A DNA stretch of 64,000 nt from Phytoseiulus persimilis (taxonomy: Eukaryota; Arthropoda; Arachnida; Mesostigmata; Phytoseiidae). The stretch is taken from contig CM075101.1 in NCBI GenBank assembly GCA_037576195.1, forward strand, positions 23,560,001-23,624,000, read 5' to 3'. The position numbers and the translations under genes were made by a program. The notes beneath the pieces were generated by a model. The model searched no databases, had not been told where the DNA came from, and saw nothing but the letters and a program-made list of their open reading frames with translations. This document shows positions 50,201 through 61,700 of the stretch, in pieces (the stretch's first letter is position 1; each line of letters starts with the position of its first letter).

Positions 50201-52803
50201 GCTCCACACGGCGGCGAACGACGGGGACCTTAATCTCGTCGTTCGATTGTTGGAGATGGGAGCCGAGATCGAACGCTCTGACCGAAACGGTCAAACTGCC
50301 CTGAACCTTGGTGAGTTTTTCGGACAGATCGCCATGGTTGCGAGGTATCCCAGTATATCATTAACGACTTCATTGAATTCCTCAGCGGCCCGTCAAGGTT
50401 TCATGCAGGTTGTTGAAGTTCTGCTGAAATCCGGAGCGGCCGTCGATCACGCGGATCTTGACGGTTGGACCCCGCTGCGGTCGTCGGCCTGGGCTGGGCA
50501 CGCGCCCGTCGTGGACACTCTGTTGGAGTACAAAGCACAAGTTGATCTCGCCGATGCTGACGGACGAACGGCATTGCGGGCGGCTTCTTGGGGCGGACAC
50601 GATGAAATTGTGCTCAAGTTACTCAAGGCAGGAGCAGACGTCAATGCCAAAGATGCCGAGGGCCGGACGGCCCTCATCGCTGCCGCCTACATGGGTCACT
50701 CGGCCATCGTGGGTCACCTCCTCGACAATGGGGCTGATATCAACCATGCGGACAAAGACGGGCGAACGGCTCTGAGTGTGGCTGCCCTTTGCGTCCCCGC
50801 TTCTCAAGGACATCATTCAGCGGTCGTTTCGTTGCTTCTCGAACGAGGCGCCGAAGTTGACCACGAAGACTCCGAGGGCATGACCGCACTCTTAGTTGCT
50901 GCATTCGAAGGACATTCCGAAGTATGTGAGCTGCTGCTCGAAGGTGGTGCAGACGTGGATCACGCTGATTCGACGGGGAGAACCCCTCTGTTCGCTGCCG
51001 CCTCAATGGGACACGCTCATGTCGTAAGTTCACCACCATCGTGCGTTATCGCCTCATTATTTTGTCGCTTGCAGTATTTCAGCTTCAAACGAAGGTCAAT
51101 GGGCTCTCCGTATGTTTCAGGTTAATCGTCTGCTGTTCTGGGGAGCGTACGTCGACTCAATCGATTCGGAGGGTCGCACCGTTCTGTCGGTCGCGGCTGC
51201 CCAGGGCAATCCGAAAACCGTGGAATTCTTGCTGGATAGAGGTCTAGACGAGCTGCATAGAGACAACGCCGGCTGGACCGCCCTCCACTATGCAGCATTC
51301 GAGGGACACGTTCCCGTTTGCCAATTGATCATGCAAGCTGGCGCCAAACGTGAGTCGGGCCCATGACCCCCAGCAGCATCGCCGAAGAAAGAAAGAGCGC
51401 GATCGAGCTCTTTTCCGGAGACCCAAATATGGTTGTGGAGAGAGCTGCCTACAGGAAAAGATGAGGTAACCGATTCCGCTCTCGTCGTTTTCAGCCAGCG
51501 AGGTTGACACAGACGGGCGCACGCCGCTGATTTTATCGGCTCAGGAAGGTCACACGGAATGTGTTCACTTGTTCGTGGAATGTTGTCCAAAGATATTGGA
51601 ACACAGGAGTCATGACGGGCGCACTGCGCTCAGAATGGCCGCTATGGAAGGCCACAGGGAGACCGTTAATCTGCTGCTGAGCCATGGCGCTGACGTGAAT
51701 TACAAGGTGGTTACACCCGGAGTTTCTGAACCGATGTAGACGCGGATATCTGAAGAACAGATGGATTCGACTGTTTCGGCCTGCTCAAATGGCTAATTCC
51801 CCTCCTGGGACCTTCTAGGATGCTGATGGTCGGACGACATTGTATTTGCTGTCCTTGGAAGACAATGTCGCGATGATCGATCACCTCATTGATCACAACG
51901 CCGATATCGAGGCCGTTGACTTGGAGGGGCGGACCGCCCTGCATGTTGCCGCATGGCAAGGTGAGGCCAGACACGATTCCTCGTTTACGAATGAGGAAGC
52001 GGGATGTGACGAAACGGCTTCATGGAATGCACAGAGGAATGATGCGATGTTCCGTGATTGCAGGGCACAAGCAGGTGGTGGATTTGCTCCTCCGGAGAGG
52101 AGCCAATGTCGATGCAGTGGACAACGAGAAGCGGACTGCCCTGCAATCGGCCGCCTGGCAGGGCCATGCCGAGGTAGTGGCCTTACTGTTGGAAAAACGT
52201 GCTCAAGTCAATCATGTGTGCAACCAAGGAGCCTCTGCTTTAGGGATCGCTGCTCAAGAAGGCCATGTTCAAGTCGTGCAAGTCCTGCTCTCTCATGGAG
52301 CAGATGTTCATCATATGGATCTATGTGGACGAACACCTGCTAGAGTGGCGCTGAAGGCTGGTCACGCACATGTGGCAGCTATAATCGAAAGCCACGGAGG
52401 AAACACTCAGAGTGGACAAAGCTCTTCCTCAAATATTAGCGGAGAGGCCGTTCCGCGAGCCGTCCCCAGAACTCTCCTGCAGCCTGCAAACAGAGACAGT
52501 TTCACGGAATCGGTGAGGACCTGCGACACCACGACTGCTCATGCGGGGTACGGGTTCCGAACTTATGATCGGACTGAATCGCTCACTTTCTCTTTCTTGC
52601 AGGCCACGGGGAGCGAATCTGGAACAGGGGAGCGAAACGTGAGCTTTACGGCGATGATACAGCGTCGAGCATCGCAGAGCGGAAGTGCCTGTCCGAGCAG
52701 AGAGCAAGGATCCAGCTTCCAGAAGCTTCGAAGAACCAAAATCGTAACCAATCCCAACTTCATTGGGAGCGGCAATGCGAAGAAACGCGATCAACCCATT
52801 TAG
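47286..52803 (+). CDS. ANKRD50: ANKRD50 ortholog, NTPase-like plus ankyrin-repeat protein, 13 exons
   Basis: Exons: 47286-47798, 48356-48538, 48647-48794, 48910-49115, 49227-49438, 49539-49787, 50057-50310, 50386-51023, 51121-51349, 51495-51706, 51819-51960, 52064-52512, 52603-52803. All have GT..AG borders and matching phases, giving 1211 residues. The start ATG sits in GCCATGG with an in-frame TGA two codons upstream. Residues 46-53 are a P-loop (GSPGSGKT) and 157-165 a Walker B-like VLLVDGMDE. About residues 540-1090 hold 17 ankyrin repeats, including the long repeat with the [10 protein letters not shown] insertion typical of ANKRD50. Blocks such as [42 protein letters not shown] and the tail motif TNPN match vertebrate ANKRD50 as I remember it. 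In mammals the protein acts at endosomes with SNX27-retromer in cargo recycling; that role here is by homology. It is shorter than the roughly 1430-residue human protein, mainly in the C-terminal tail. Confidence 0.94.
52513..52602 (+). other. ANKRD50 intron 12, 90 nt, in frame and free of stops (exitron-like)
   Basis: The borders are GTGAGG and a pyrimidine-rich TTTCTTGCAG. The length is a multiple of three and no stop lies in the reading frame, so retention would add 30 residues between the ankyrin block and the SFT-containing tail. All other ANKRD50 introns here are 75-557 nt; I did not test them for retention. Splicing is favoured because the strong acceptor joins directly to a segment resembling the vertebrate tail. 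Confidence 0.6.
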
Positions 52804-53031
52804 TAAGCAAGAAATCCAAACGGAAAGAGAATTCCAGACGGAGAATTCATGTCGTCGAAGACAACTAGAAGTCCTTGAAAACCCCAGCGCTAAGCGACGG
52901 CGCGTCTCCTCTCTGTGTGTCAACGGTTGTTGCCTTCTATCGTTTTGTGAATCTGAGGAAGACTGCGGGTCGAGTCCACTACTCTTCTTCCACATATCAT
53001 TGGAAACATTCATCGTTGTTTGATCGTAGGA

Positions 53032-54372
53032 TACGCTTCCCCATTTTCGCCGAACTCCGTGGGCTTCGTTGAAACGTCAAAGTTGTGAAACTCATATCGT
53101 ACTGCGGAAGCGTCCAGGTACACAGGTACCTTTTGGTACAGAAGTTCACCACCACTCATTCCAAGTATTCTACCGTACATTGTATTTCACTTAGATCGGA
53201 CGATAATTTATAGGCTTGAGTGACTTGACATCGTAGTTGGGTTTCTGAATTTCCGGAGCTCGTCATCGAGAGCTGCTGACTGTAATTTGTATAGCCTTGA
53301 AGCAGGATACAAGTGAGAGAAATAGCAATACTGTGCCTTTTCCAGCAAAGAAATTTCGTTGCCAGTTCTAAGCGACATCATAGCAGCCCTCTCACATCGA
53401 AGAGGGCGAAACGTGACGCTAAATATGAATAAAAAATATATATTTATTCGTTTGCCAGTTCGAAACCGCGGAATGGTGCCTCTTCCTCTATCCAGAATCC
53501 AACGATCCGCGTCTGAACTCTATTCGTGCGAGGGATCTCATCACAGGAATGTATGGGCCAAAGATCGAATGGGCGAGCTCGATTCGTTCCAAACTGACAA
53601 AGCTTACAATATCTTTAGTGACTCACGAAGTATTTGGAATGGGTCGATCAGAAGTGTACGTGTTCCACGAGCCTCAGGATCTGGACTCACCCGTCTAAAT
53701 GGGAGGAGAATGTGTCAGTAGCCAATACGCTGACTACTTTAAGTTCTCACAACGAAAGATTCTGTCTACACTCTTCGCTTGGATAAACTGTCAGCGTCAG
53801 AAATAAGCACGTAGCTGCCTTCAACGCTACCGAAAGCGCTCAAGAATTTTCCGATTAAGAAGTTCCTGGACTGGGCGACGCGGCTCGGAATAGACTCTGC
53901 GGAACATGATTCTCGAAAAATCGTGAATCGCGATCGTCTTCACTGCCAGGGACGGTACTCCGGGGCCACCCATTGCTCTCTCCGTGCTCGGGCTCGAGAG
54001 GTGAACTGGAACAAATCAACCCCTCCCCTGTGGTATGTCAATGATAATGCCCTGTGTGGTTGCTCGTGTGGAACCGTGGCAGAAGTTCTCAATCCACGAG
54101 AATCGTTCGGGGCTCCTCCGTGAGACGCTCTCGCAGCTGATTTCGGAAAAGAAAGATAAGGATGAATTTATCCCTCCTTCCAGACATCTGAACGAATATT
54201 ATCGTTCACATGGGTCGGGACCAGCTGATGCCAGCGTCGATGACTTCATTTGTCACCCCTCGGACGACAGATTCTTGAATCGTCGTGAGTGTCGGCCGCC
54301 CCAATCAGACAACGATTTTTAATGAGAAACGAGTTCAGAATCCAGATTGAAATCATCCTCAACTTTAATCGA
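53032..54372 (+). CDS. Doubtful short-intron gene or 3' UTR of ANKRD50
   Basis: Several forward frames here have protein-like composition, and they join in phase if introns of about 40-62 nt are allowed. The stretches are roughly 53032-53178, 53241-53309, 53344-53412, 53459-53656, 53719-53789, about 53840-53960, a short piece ending at 54033 and 54084-54284, with a last short exon ending near 54372. The best-looking stretch, 53459-53656, contains the peptide DLITGMYGPKIEW, and an AT-rich candidate intron with a good acceptor precedes it. I recognise no family, see no clear start codon, and several splice sites are weak. With this much freedom in choosing sites, the chain could arise by chance, and the region would then be ANKRD50 3' UTR plus intergenic DNA. 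If real, its introns are shorter than any in ANKRD50, and it is convergent with the gene ending at 54595. Confidence 0.3.
53428..53448. terminator. Candidate bidirectional polyadenylation signal
   Basis: AATAAA at 53428-53433 on the plus strand and TTTATT at 53443-53448 (AATAAA on the minus strand) flank a short A/T core, making an almost palindromic AT island in otherwise 50% G+C DNA. It lies 625 bases after the ANKRD50 stop. It could also serve the minus-strand gene that ends at 54595, although ATTAAA motifs on the minus strand at 54364-54369 and 54318-54323 are nearer to that gene. The alternative is that this AT island is a small intron of the candidate gene at 53032-54372. Confidence 0.4.
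54364..54369 (-). terminator. ATTAAA polyadenylation signal candidate for the 54595-55553 gene
   Basis: TTTAAT on the plus strand reads ATTAAA on the minus strand, about 225 bases past the stop codon. A second copy is at 54318-54323. Confidence 0.35.
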
Positions 54373-54594
54373 ATGAAGACGAATGGAAAGTTCCTAAAAG
54401 CAAACCGCGAATCACGGAAGTAACGGCCGCTGATTGTGGACCCAAACTTGCGTTATTCTCCAAAACAAAGACTCTAGTCAGAGTGTAAAATCAGTTTCGA
54501 GACATCAGCCTTTGAGAACTGCTCAACGACTCTTGTTGGTATTGATGTCACGACGACACTCCATCAGGAGAAAGCCCGTCAGACTAGTTCGACA

Positions 54595-55553
54595 CTAGTG
54601 TTCCAGGCAGCAGGGGAAGGAAGCTTCCTCGCATGGAATCTGATTACATGAGCCTCGAAAGCTGGGCCTGCATGGATCTGCTTCAATGGCACAGCGGAAG
54701 CGAGGGTCAGCCGTGACTGAATCGAAAATGGGATCCAAAAGTCCGAATTCAGTTCGAGGGACGAAAACTTTTATGTTGCATCTCTCAAGATCCTCATCTT
54801 GCGCTCGAATGAAGAAAACTTGCTCGCCGACTTCGAACGTGTTTTCCAGCTCGAAAAGGTACCGCATTTGACGCAGACTTTCGGGATAGAAGTCTCTGCA
54901 GTCGCACAAGAGGACGTCTTGGCAGCCGAACTCCAGATCATCGCCCGAGGGCGACATCAGGTTGCCGCGTTCGCCGAACAAACTTGTAATTGCTCCTGTT
55001 TCCAGTTTGAATGTCTGCACTCGGCGATGTAAGCGGAAATCTCCAACACTCCATTCGAGACCGCCGGGGGTTCCTTCGACAATGATTCGGTCGCCCCTGG
55101 CAAGCCAAGGGGTGTTGAAATCATGAACGTGATTCTCTTGTATTTCAGGGTATCGGACGGTGGCTCGCATGTAAACGGGGTCCCAGTTGTCGATGGTGCC
55201 TCGGAACTGCTGCCGTGGTATAAACTCAACCTGCGAAGATTACGGAAGTGGCAATCGGAGATTGGGAGGAGCTACCGAAAAATCATTTGGGTTATCATCC
55301 GGCGAGTTTGGATTCCACCGTCGAACTCTCGCAAAATGCGTTGACTCACATTCGTCAAAACTTCATCTCCTTGCCGCTCCCCAACAAATAAGCTGGTCTT
55401 GGTCGGGAGCGGTCTTCGCCATCTTTGTTCTGTTTGCACTTTCGAAATATGGAAGTGGATCGTCGATCCTCGGAGAGGCTTCGGGTCCAGAATGGAAGCA
55501 TGGACAACATCCTTCTTCTCGTCAAAACTTGTCACCAACCCCAAAAACTTCAT
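54595..55553 (-). CDS. Unrecognised two-exon protein with two OB/cold-shock-like units
   Basis: Exon 1 is 55553-55350 and ends in a GTGAGT donor. Exon 2 is 55230-54595, follows a TCTTCGCAG acceptor and ends in TAG. The 119-nt intron is phase 0 and the product is 279 residues. The composition is clearly protein-like (rich in D, E, F and V), unlike chance frames nearby. Two stretches look related: residues 5-60 run from GLVTSF to FVGE and contain FHIS; the second, from about residue 132, runs from GAITSL to FEVGEQVFF. The G-x-[IV]-T-S-[LF] opening, hydrophobic strands and closing VGE recall cold-shock/OB domains such as those of the UNR type, but this is a visual impression only. The C-terminus is Cys-rich and ends in CCLEH. 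Exon 1 might extend upstream through a weak acceptor near 55574, so the ATG is probable rather than certain. Confidence 0.72.
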
Positions 55554-58500
55554 TCTTGTTCGGCGCAAGGACTAATACAGCTGCATCCCGGGTAACATCA
55601 GTTGCATCGACGCGCCACGGCAACGTGCACCGAGATGGAGATAAGCTACGTAACGTGCACGTACGCTCCAAGAGGCTCGAGCGAAGGCCGATCTTACAGT
55701 TCTGATTGATCTCTAGGAGAAATTGGTGGAAAATTTTATCGGAAGTACAGGTGGTCGAAATGATAAAGCTTTCTGATTCAGTCTCTCCGGGAGAACACGA
55801 TAAATAGTTTATTTCCTCTCGTCATCCGCAGTTTCTCGCATCTCTTCTCTCCGCTCCGAGTCATTTTTCAACCTTTCATCTGTTTTCGTTACTTCTCGTC
55901 AGCTCATGGCAATCTCTTTTCAATTAATTTATTATTCTTCCTTATCATTATCCAAAGAGCAACAAAGTGAACTTCTGTATCGAAATTCGTTTTACTTATC
56001 TCTACACTCCTGACTAAATCTCTCGGTTTCCTTTACTTGCTCGCTGACTCGTCGGCCTACACCCTTCCCTCCCCCTGTATGCTGTAGATTCTGACGTGAT
56101 AGATCCCGCAAGTCGTCGTATGTACCTCCTGTTGTTGAAAATTGTTGGCCACTACATGTCGGTGAATCTATTTACAGTATATCATGATTTTCACTCGCTT
56201 CATCATAGAAAGGAAGTCTAGAACCCATCATCTTTACCGGGTCTGTTTGAAACGCTAGGTGAAATTTCATGAATATTTCTGCAAGGATAAGTTTCCCGGT
56301 TTCCTCCAGCAAAAATATGAACCCATCTCCTTGTTACTCGCTGAGCTCAAAAGCATAGCAGATTTCCCATGGCCAGTCTGTTGATTTTGTTCGTTTAGTC
56401 CATGAACGAACCTGTCCTAATAATTGAGGCTTATCGAATGGGCATCAGTGGATTCATTCACCGAGTCCCTCGTTTCCGTTGGTCGAGCTAGCCAACCAAA
56501 TCTGCTTCGATGCGATGCCATCAAGAGGAATCTTCGAAGCGACGGTGATCGTCTCTCTCAAAAATACGGCACGCTCGCTCTGTGTTCACGGCCGTGTCAC
56601 CACATTCACGGGATTCTCGTCGCCCCATTGCTGCTGCATAACTCTGTCTGTGAAATTGTTCCTCCGATCGAACATTCTATTCTTCTCATCTCTCAATCCA
56701 GCTGTATGTGTGTGTGCTTGTCTGTTCTTGGTTGGTTCGTTTCCTTCAGCAGTCTCCGATACTATATACAATGTATACAAAACATCACGACACACCCGCA
56801 TTCGTTCTCACAGGCATACGCAAACGCAAGCGGGCGGGCAAGCACGCGCACTCATAGCATGACTTCCGGCGGGAAAACGCAACGATACGCTGAAAGCGGC
56901 GTGGGGTCGAGGAAGAGCATTGAAGCTTCAAACACCCTCCTTGAATAAGTGGGACGATTCGAATGAGAAAAGGAAGGAAGGATCACATCTCCTCAAAATT
57001 TGATAGAAAAACAACTTACACGCGAGTTATAGCTTCGAAAAATCGACCGCGACTAGTGGATAAGATGAAATGGGGAAAGCTTTACTTGCTTCAACTTAAG
57101 CCTCTATCACAAGTAAAGCCCGCAGGTCCGGCATGGGAGAACACTCTATGTTCGGGCGTTTCTTCGAGTATCTCCCGTAGCCTCCTCCACCTTGAACTTC
57201 GAAATGGCTCCCAACTCGAGGTGTGATCAGTTTTTAGACAGATTGAGTGAAGGAGCGGTATCTCGAACAGCAGGACAATTGCCTCATCGATCGTCATCCA
57301 TAGGAAGTTCCAGTGGATGTCGTAGCCGAAGAGAAAATTAAAAGATCCATTCCTCACGCATCATACGAAATAGAAAATGTTATCAACACTTCAAGACATG
57401 CTGCCAAGTTTGGAGGAAACACTCCTCAGGAGGGAGGCTGGACGAGACGAGGCTTTCTAACCGTAAAAAATGTTCGGTTCCGAACGGAAGCGGTTTGAGG
57501 GAGTCAAGTTGCCAAATAAAGTCGAGGCGGCTTTGAATCTCGCTTCGTGACTCGTTAGTCAATCTATTGCAGATCATCTTGCCGAGGGGTAACTCAGATA
57601 AATCTGAATGCAAAAATATAAAGCTCTAACGTCGAGAAAATCGGGCGACCCGAGTTTGAAATTACTCGACCTTTCTCAACAAACAAAGCACTTGGGGCTC
57701 AGAAGAGCCCGAAGAATCAAAAACGGAACAATGGCGGGCTCAACAGAATCATAAGAGAAAAAAAAAGTCTCAGCTACGATGTTCCAAGCGCAGCGGGGAA
57801 CGGTAGGTAAAGTACCACTCTATACGCTCCCCCGTCGTCAACGCGGAGGTTTTACGCCGCTCTAAGGTCGCACGGATATCGTATCCAATTGAGTTGTATA
57901 TTTGTTCTACATTCTAGACGTTGTTTTCATAATGACACGAGACGTAGCAATCGTGCATGCGTTGTGTGTGCTTACCGACACAAGCATTGTCCTCGAGCAA
58001 ACTCACAGTTGGTTGAAATGCCCAAAGAAATATTCAAATCACTTGGCTGAGTGAATGCCTCGTTGACTAGGGGCGGGACTTTTCCTTCTTGCCGTCGAAG
58101 CCGTAATCTAAACAGCATCTGCTGTATCGAGCGTCTGCTGGAATGGCAGGCAGTTGCTCCCCGCTCTTGAAGGCGGTTCCAGGCCAGAAATGACTCTTGA
58201 TATCTCACCACCACTATACTTTGCAGCTCCCGAATTCGGTAAACCTGGCGACGCGAATTGGGGTTGCTCCAAAATCGATGACATTTCGTCCAACCACAAG
58301 ATGATAGCTTGTGTGAAACGGTGCTGGCGGGTTTTTCATCCATGGTATTGCAAATTGAACTAGTACCTCTGTACAATTTTAAATTCGCTGATGGTATTCT
58401 ATTACTTATATCTCAGAATTCATCCTCCTGCTCCTGTTCAGAGACTCCAAACCCAAGACGACGGTCAGAGCCGAATCGGCGGACAGTTGAAATGCGGTTA

Positions 58501-58789
58501 TGTAGGATGAACTCGGTAGGGCGCCGGTCAGCTACTTCAAAACGTCTTCTCTGTCGATGATAAACAACTTCTTCCTCCCCGGAAGGTATCAGTTGGGAAA
58601 ATCCCAAGTTACCGCTATCCGAGCATTGTTTTCCTGCCGCGTACCCCGGAATGCTGTGATGAAGAACAGGACGCTCGCTTCCGAGGTGATCGGGTTGAAC
58701 TTCTCGAATGGCATACGATAACGTTCTCCCTGCTATATAGTGGACTGCCGTTGCGCGACATGGAAAGATCTTCTGAACTTGTTGTGACA
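55554..58789. other. Intergenic region between two minus-strand genes
   Basis: This must hold the promoter and 5' UTR of the 54595-55553 gene and the 3' UTR of the 58790-63618 gene. The part from 55740 to 56420 is pyrimidine-rich and more AT-rich than its surroundings. No AATAAA-type signal on the minus strand was found close after 58790. I see no convincing coding frame. Confidence 0.5.
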
Positions 58790-61700
58790 TCAGTTGTTCT
58801 GACTCTTGAGAGTATTCAGTTGATTCATCCGAACTTCGTCAGCGCTACCGCAACCGTTCGTGGCTCGCTGCGGAGCCTGCACGGGGACGTCTTCCTCGTC
58901 GTCGTCAACTTCTTCGTAGGTGTATTCGCCTTCTTCATCATCGTCGTCTTCTTCATCATCGCCTTTCACCACCACGTAGCGAACGACAACATTGGAATTT
59001 TGTTGCTGTGCGGGTGTCGACGACGAGAGATTGGAAGCCAGGCGTTTCTTCTCGAGTGACTGACGTATTCGTTCCTCTTCTTCTTTGCTCAACTGGGTCG
59101 TGGCTGTTGGAGGAAATCTCTTCAAAGTGGTAGCTGACGACGATGAAGCGACAGCTGAGGCTGGACTCGGCTTGACGACAATTGCTGAGTCTTTCGAGGG
59201 ATGCGATAAGATCGACGGGGAAACGACGGGGGATCCTCTCGGATTCTCTTGCTCCCTGTCCGTCGGCAGGACAGATCGGTCTATTGGACTTGGACCCCTT
59301 AAATGCGGGGGATCCAGGTTCCCGCGGAATGGTGATGAACTTGCTCTCGCTCCCTCATCGCCATCCTCGTTCGGATCTCTTGTCTCCTCCTCGTCTCCCT
59401 CATCTTCTTCGTCCTCATTTTCCTCATCTTCGTCGTCCTCGTCTTCATCTTCTTGATCAGGGGACCTTGGAGGGATTCTCGACTTGGCCAGCATTATTTC
59501 TTCTCGCACTACCATTGATGGAGAGACGAAGGGCCGCCGATGTTCTTCCTCCTCCTCCTCCTCCTCCTCCTCCTCCTCCCCATCATCTTCCTCCTCGTTC
59601 CCATCCTCTTCCTCCTCCTCGTCTTCTTCCTCATCATCGCTAGCCGCTTTCAGCCGAAGTCCATCATTCGAACCAACTCCGCGATCACAGTGATTTTTCT
59701 CGTGATGGCTCCCTCGATTTCCATCCTCCATGCGGGTCTCGTTGTTCCGCTCCCGCACGATGAAAGTGAGCGTGAAAGCTTCGGGTTGGACAGGACTCGC
59801 GGAACTCGATCGAACGGTCGACGTAGCTAAAGGCACTTGACGCGTCGGAGATGGCGACCAACCTCTGCGCAGAGTCGCATTCTTCATCGGAACCTTGACT
59901 AACCCGTCGGCGCTGTTTCCCGCGTTCTCCGCGATTCCCTGATCGATATCGTCGCCTTGTCCGTCCCCATCGTCATCATCATCAGTTTCATCCGAATCCT
60001 CATCACCTTCGCTACCACCTTCGACGATGTATCCGTTGAGCTTGACCTCTTTGATATTGCTGTGGCTCACTACTCTCTCGAGCTGATTCAGTCTTGGCAA
60101 CAACGCGTTGGCGTCCACGACTTTGACTTTTTTCGTGGTGAAATTCAACCCTGTCTCTTGGCGGGACGGGAGCTCACGACTGTTCCCATCCGATGGTGGA
60201 TGGAGGTGTTTACTACCAGTTCGTTGATCGTCTTGTTCTTCTTCACTAGAACCGGAGCCATCAGAACCAAGGTCATTTGTCAAGGTCACTAGGCGATAAG
60301 GGACGGTAACGCCGCCGCCTGAAATAGTTCAGAAAGAGCATTATCGGAGGATGTGCGAATTTATCGATCGAGGACTCGAGAAAATCCGCTATGTTTTTTG
60401 GAGTTATAACGCAGTATTAGTCTTCGAGGGGTTTTTATCGACTGACACATAGATGGACCCGTCGACACGCCACAGGCCGTCGAGTCAGTAATAACTGTGA
60501 GAGGAACATATTCTAGATGACGCGAACAAACCAATGAAGGGGGAAACAGACGGACGATTTTGTTAGTTACCTTGCCGACACGCAACTGTTAGGTGGTGGA
60601 TTGCCCGGTGGAGGAGTGGGGGCAGCCAGACAAGGGGCACCAGCCTGATTGACAGAAACGAACTGCTGATGATTTGTACTCGACGCAACATTTGGCTCGA
60701 AGGGCTCTTGCAAAATGGCTTCCCTCGAGCTCGAGCCCGCAACCACCGATAAAGGACGCTGTCGCACTCCTGTAATCAGCACACAGAAGTGCGTTCGGCA
60801 TTGAGTCAGAGCGTCTCAGCAAAGCAAGCTACTCTCGAGTCAAAGCTTCAGAAGGAACGCCGAGAGCTCTCCGCTGGCTGCCATCAGATCGCTGGCAGGT
60901 GAACGGTACCCTCAAACAAGAGACGAAGTCAACAGGGAACGAGAATAATAGGGAACTAGATGTTACCGAGAGTTCCGAGAACCGTGCAAGGATGCGGACG
61001 GTGGTTAGCTTGGAACATCGAAAAGCCAGATCAAGGCGAGGCGGTTCCGAACGAGAGCGACGACTCTCACGGAAGCGTCGAGGGAGGTCACACTTACTTG
61101 TCGGTTGGGACGCCGGGGTCGGGCTCGGATCTTCTGGAACACCACCGACGCTAGGGAACACGGGAACACAAACAGGCACTTGAAGAATCCCTCCAGACCA
61201 CGTTCTGTTGTCCTGACAGTTCGGTAATCGGCCAACTGAGCCGCTCCGAGTTCCTCGTTCCTCATCCTAAGGATAACAAATGTGTTCGAGTGAGGTTCAC
61301 GTGAATAAGTTGCTATCACTTCTTCCAGGCGTCGGTCGGCGTGCGGTGTCAAGGAATAAAGGGGCTGGTCTCGGCTAGTCTGAACGAAAGTTTGACGAGC
61401 TATTTCGCGGGTTTCTAGGGAGGTTAGCTTGAGCTCTAACAGGATTAGTGAAGAGTGAGGCCTCGTTCGTAGCTCGTCGTGGAGCCGGAGGAGATCGCTC
61501 ACGAAGCAGAGGAACAACTTGGGTGGAGAGTATTAATTGAGTTACCTGGAAATTACAGTCCCTTTCGACCATGGATTGCGGCCTCCTCCGATGGTGGTTA
61601 GGAGTGGTTACCATCTGATTGGTGGAGACGTTCCCAATCTGTTGTCTATGTCTAATCTGAACGGGTGAGTCTAATTTAACCGGGATGCGTGATGGTTTTG

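Noticed and set aside
55187-55705. 172-codon plus-strand frame
   Set aside because: It is antisense to the two-exon minus-strand gene, whose frames have the better composition and a proper intron.
59085-59830. Plus-strand frames rich in Ser, Leu and Pro
   Set aside because: These are the antisense of the acidic GAG/GAA-rich exon of the minus-strand gene.
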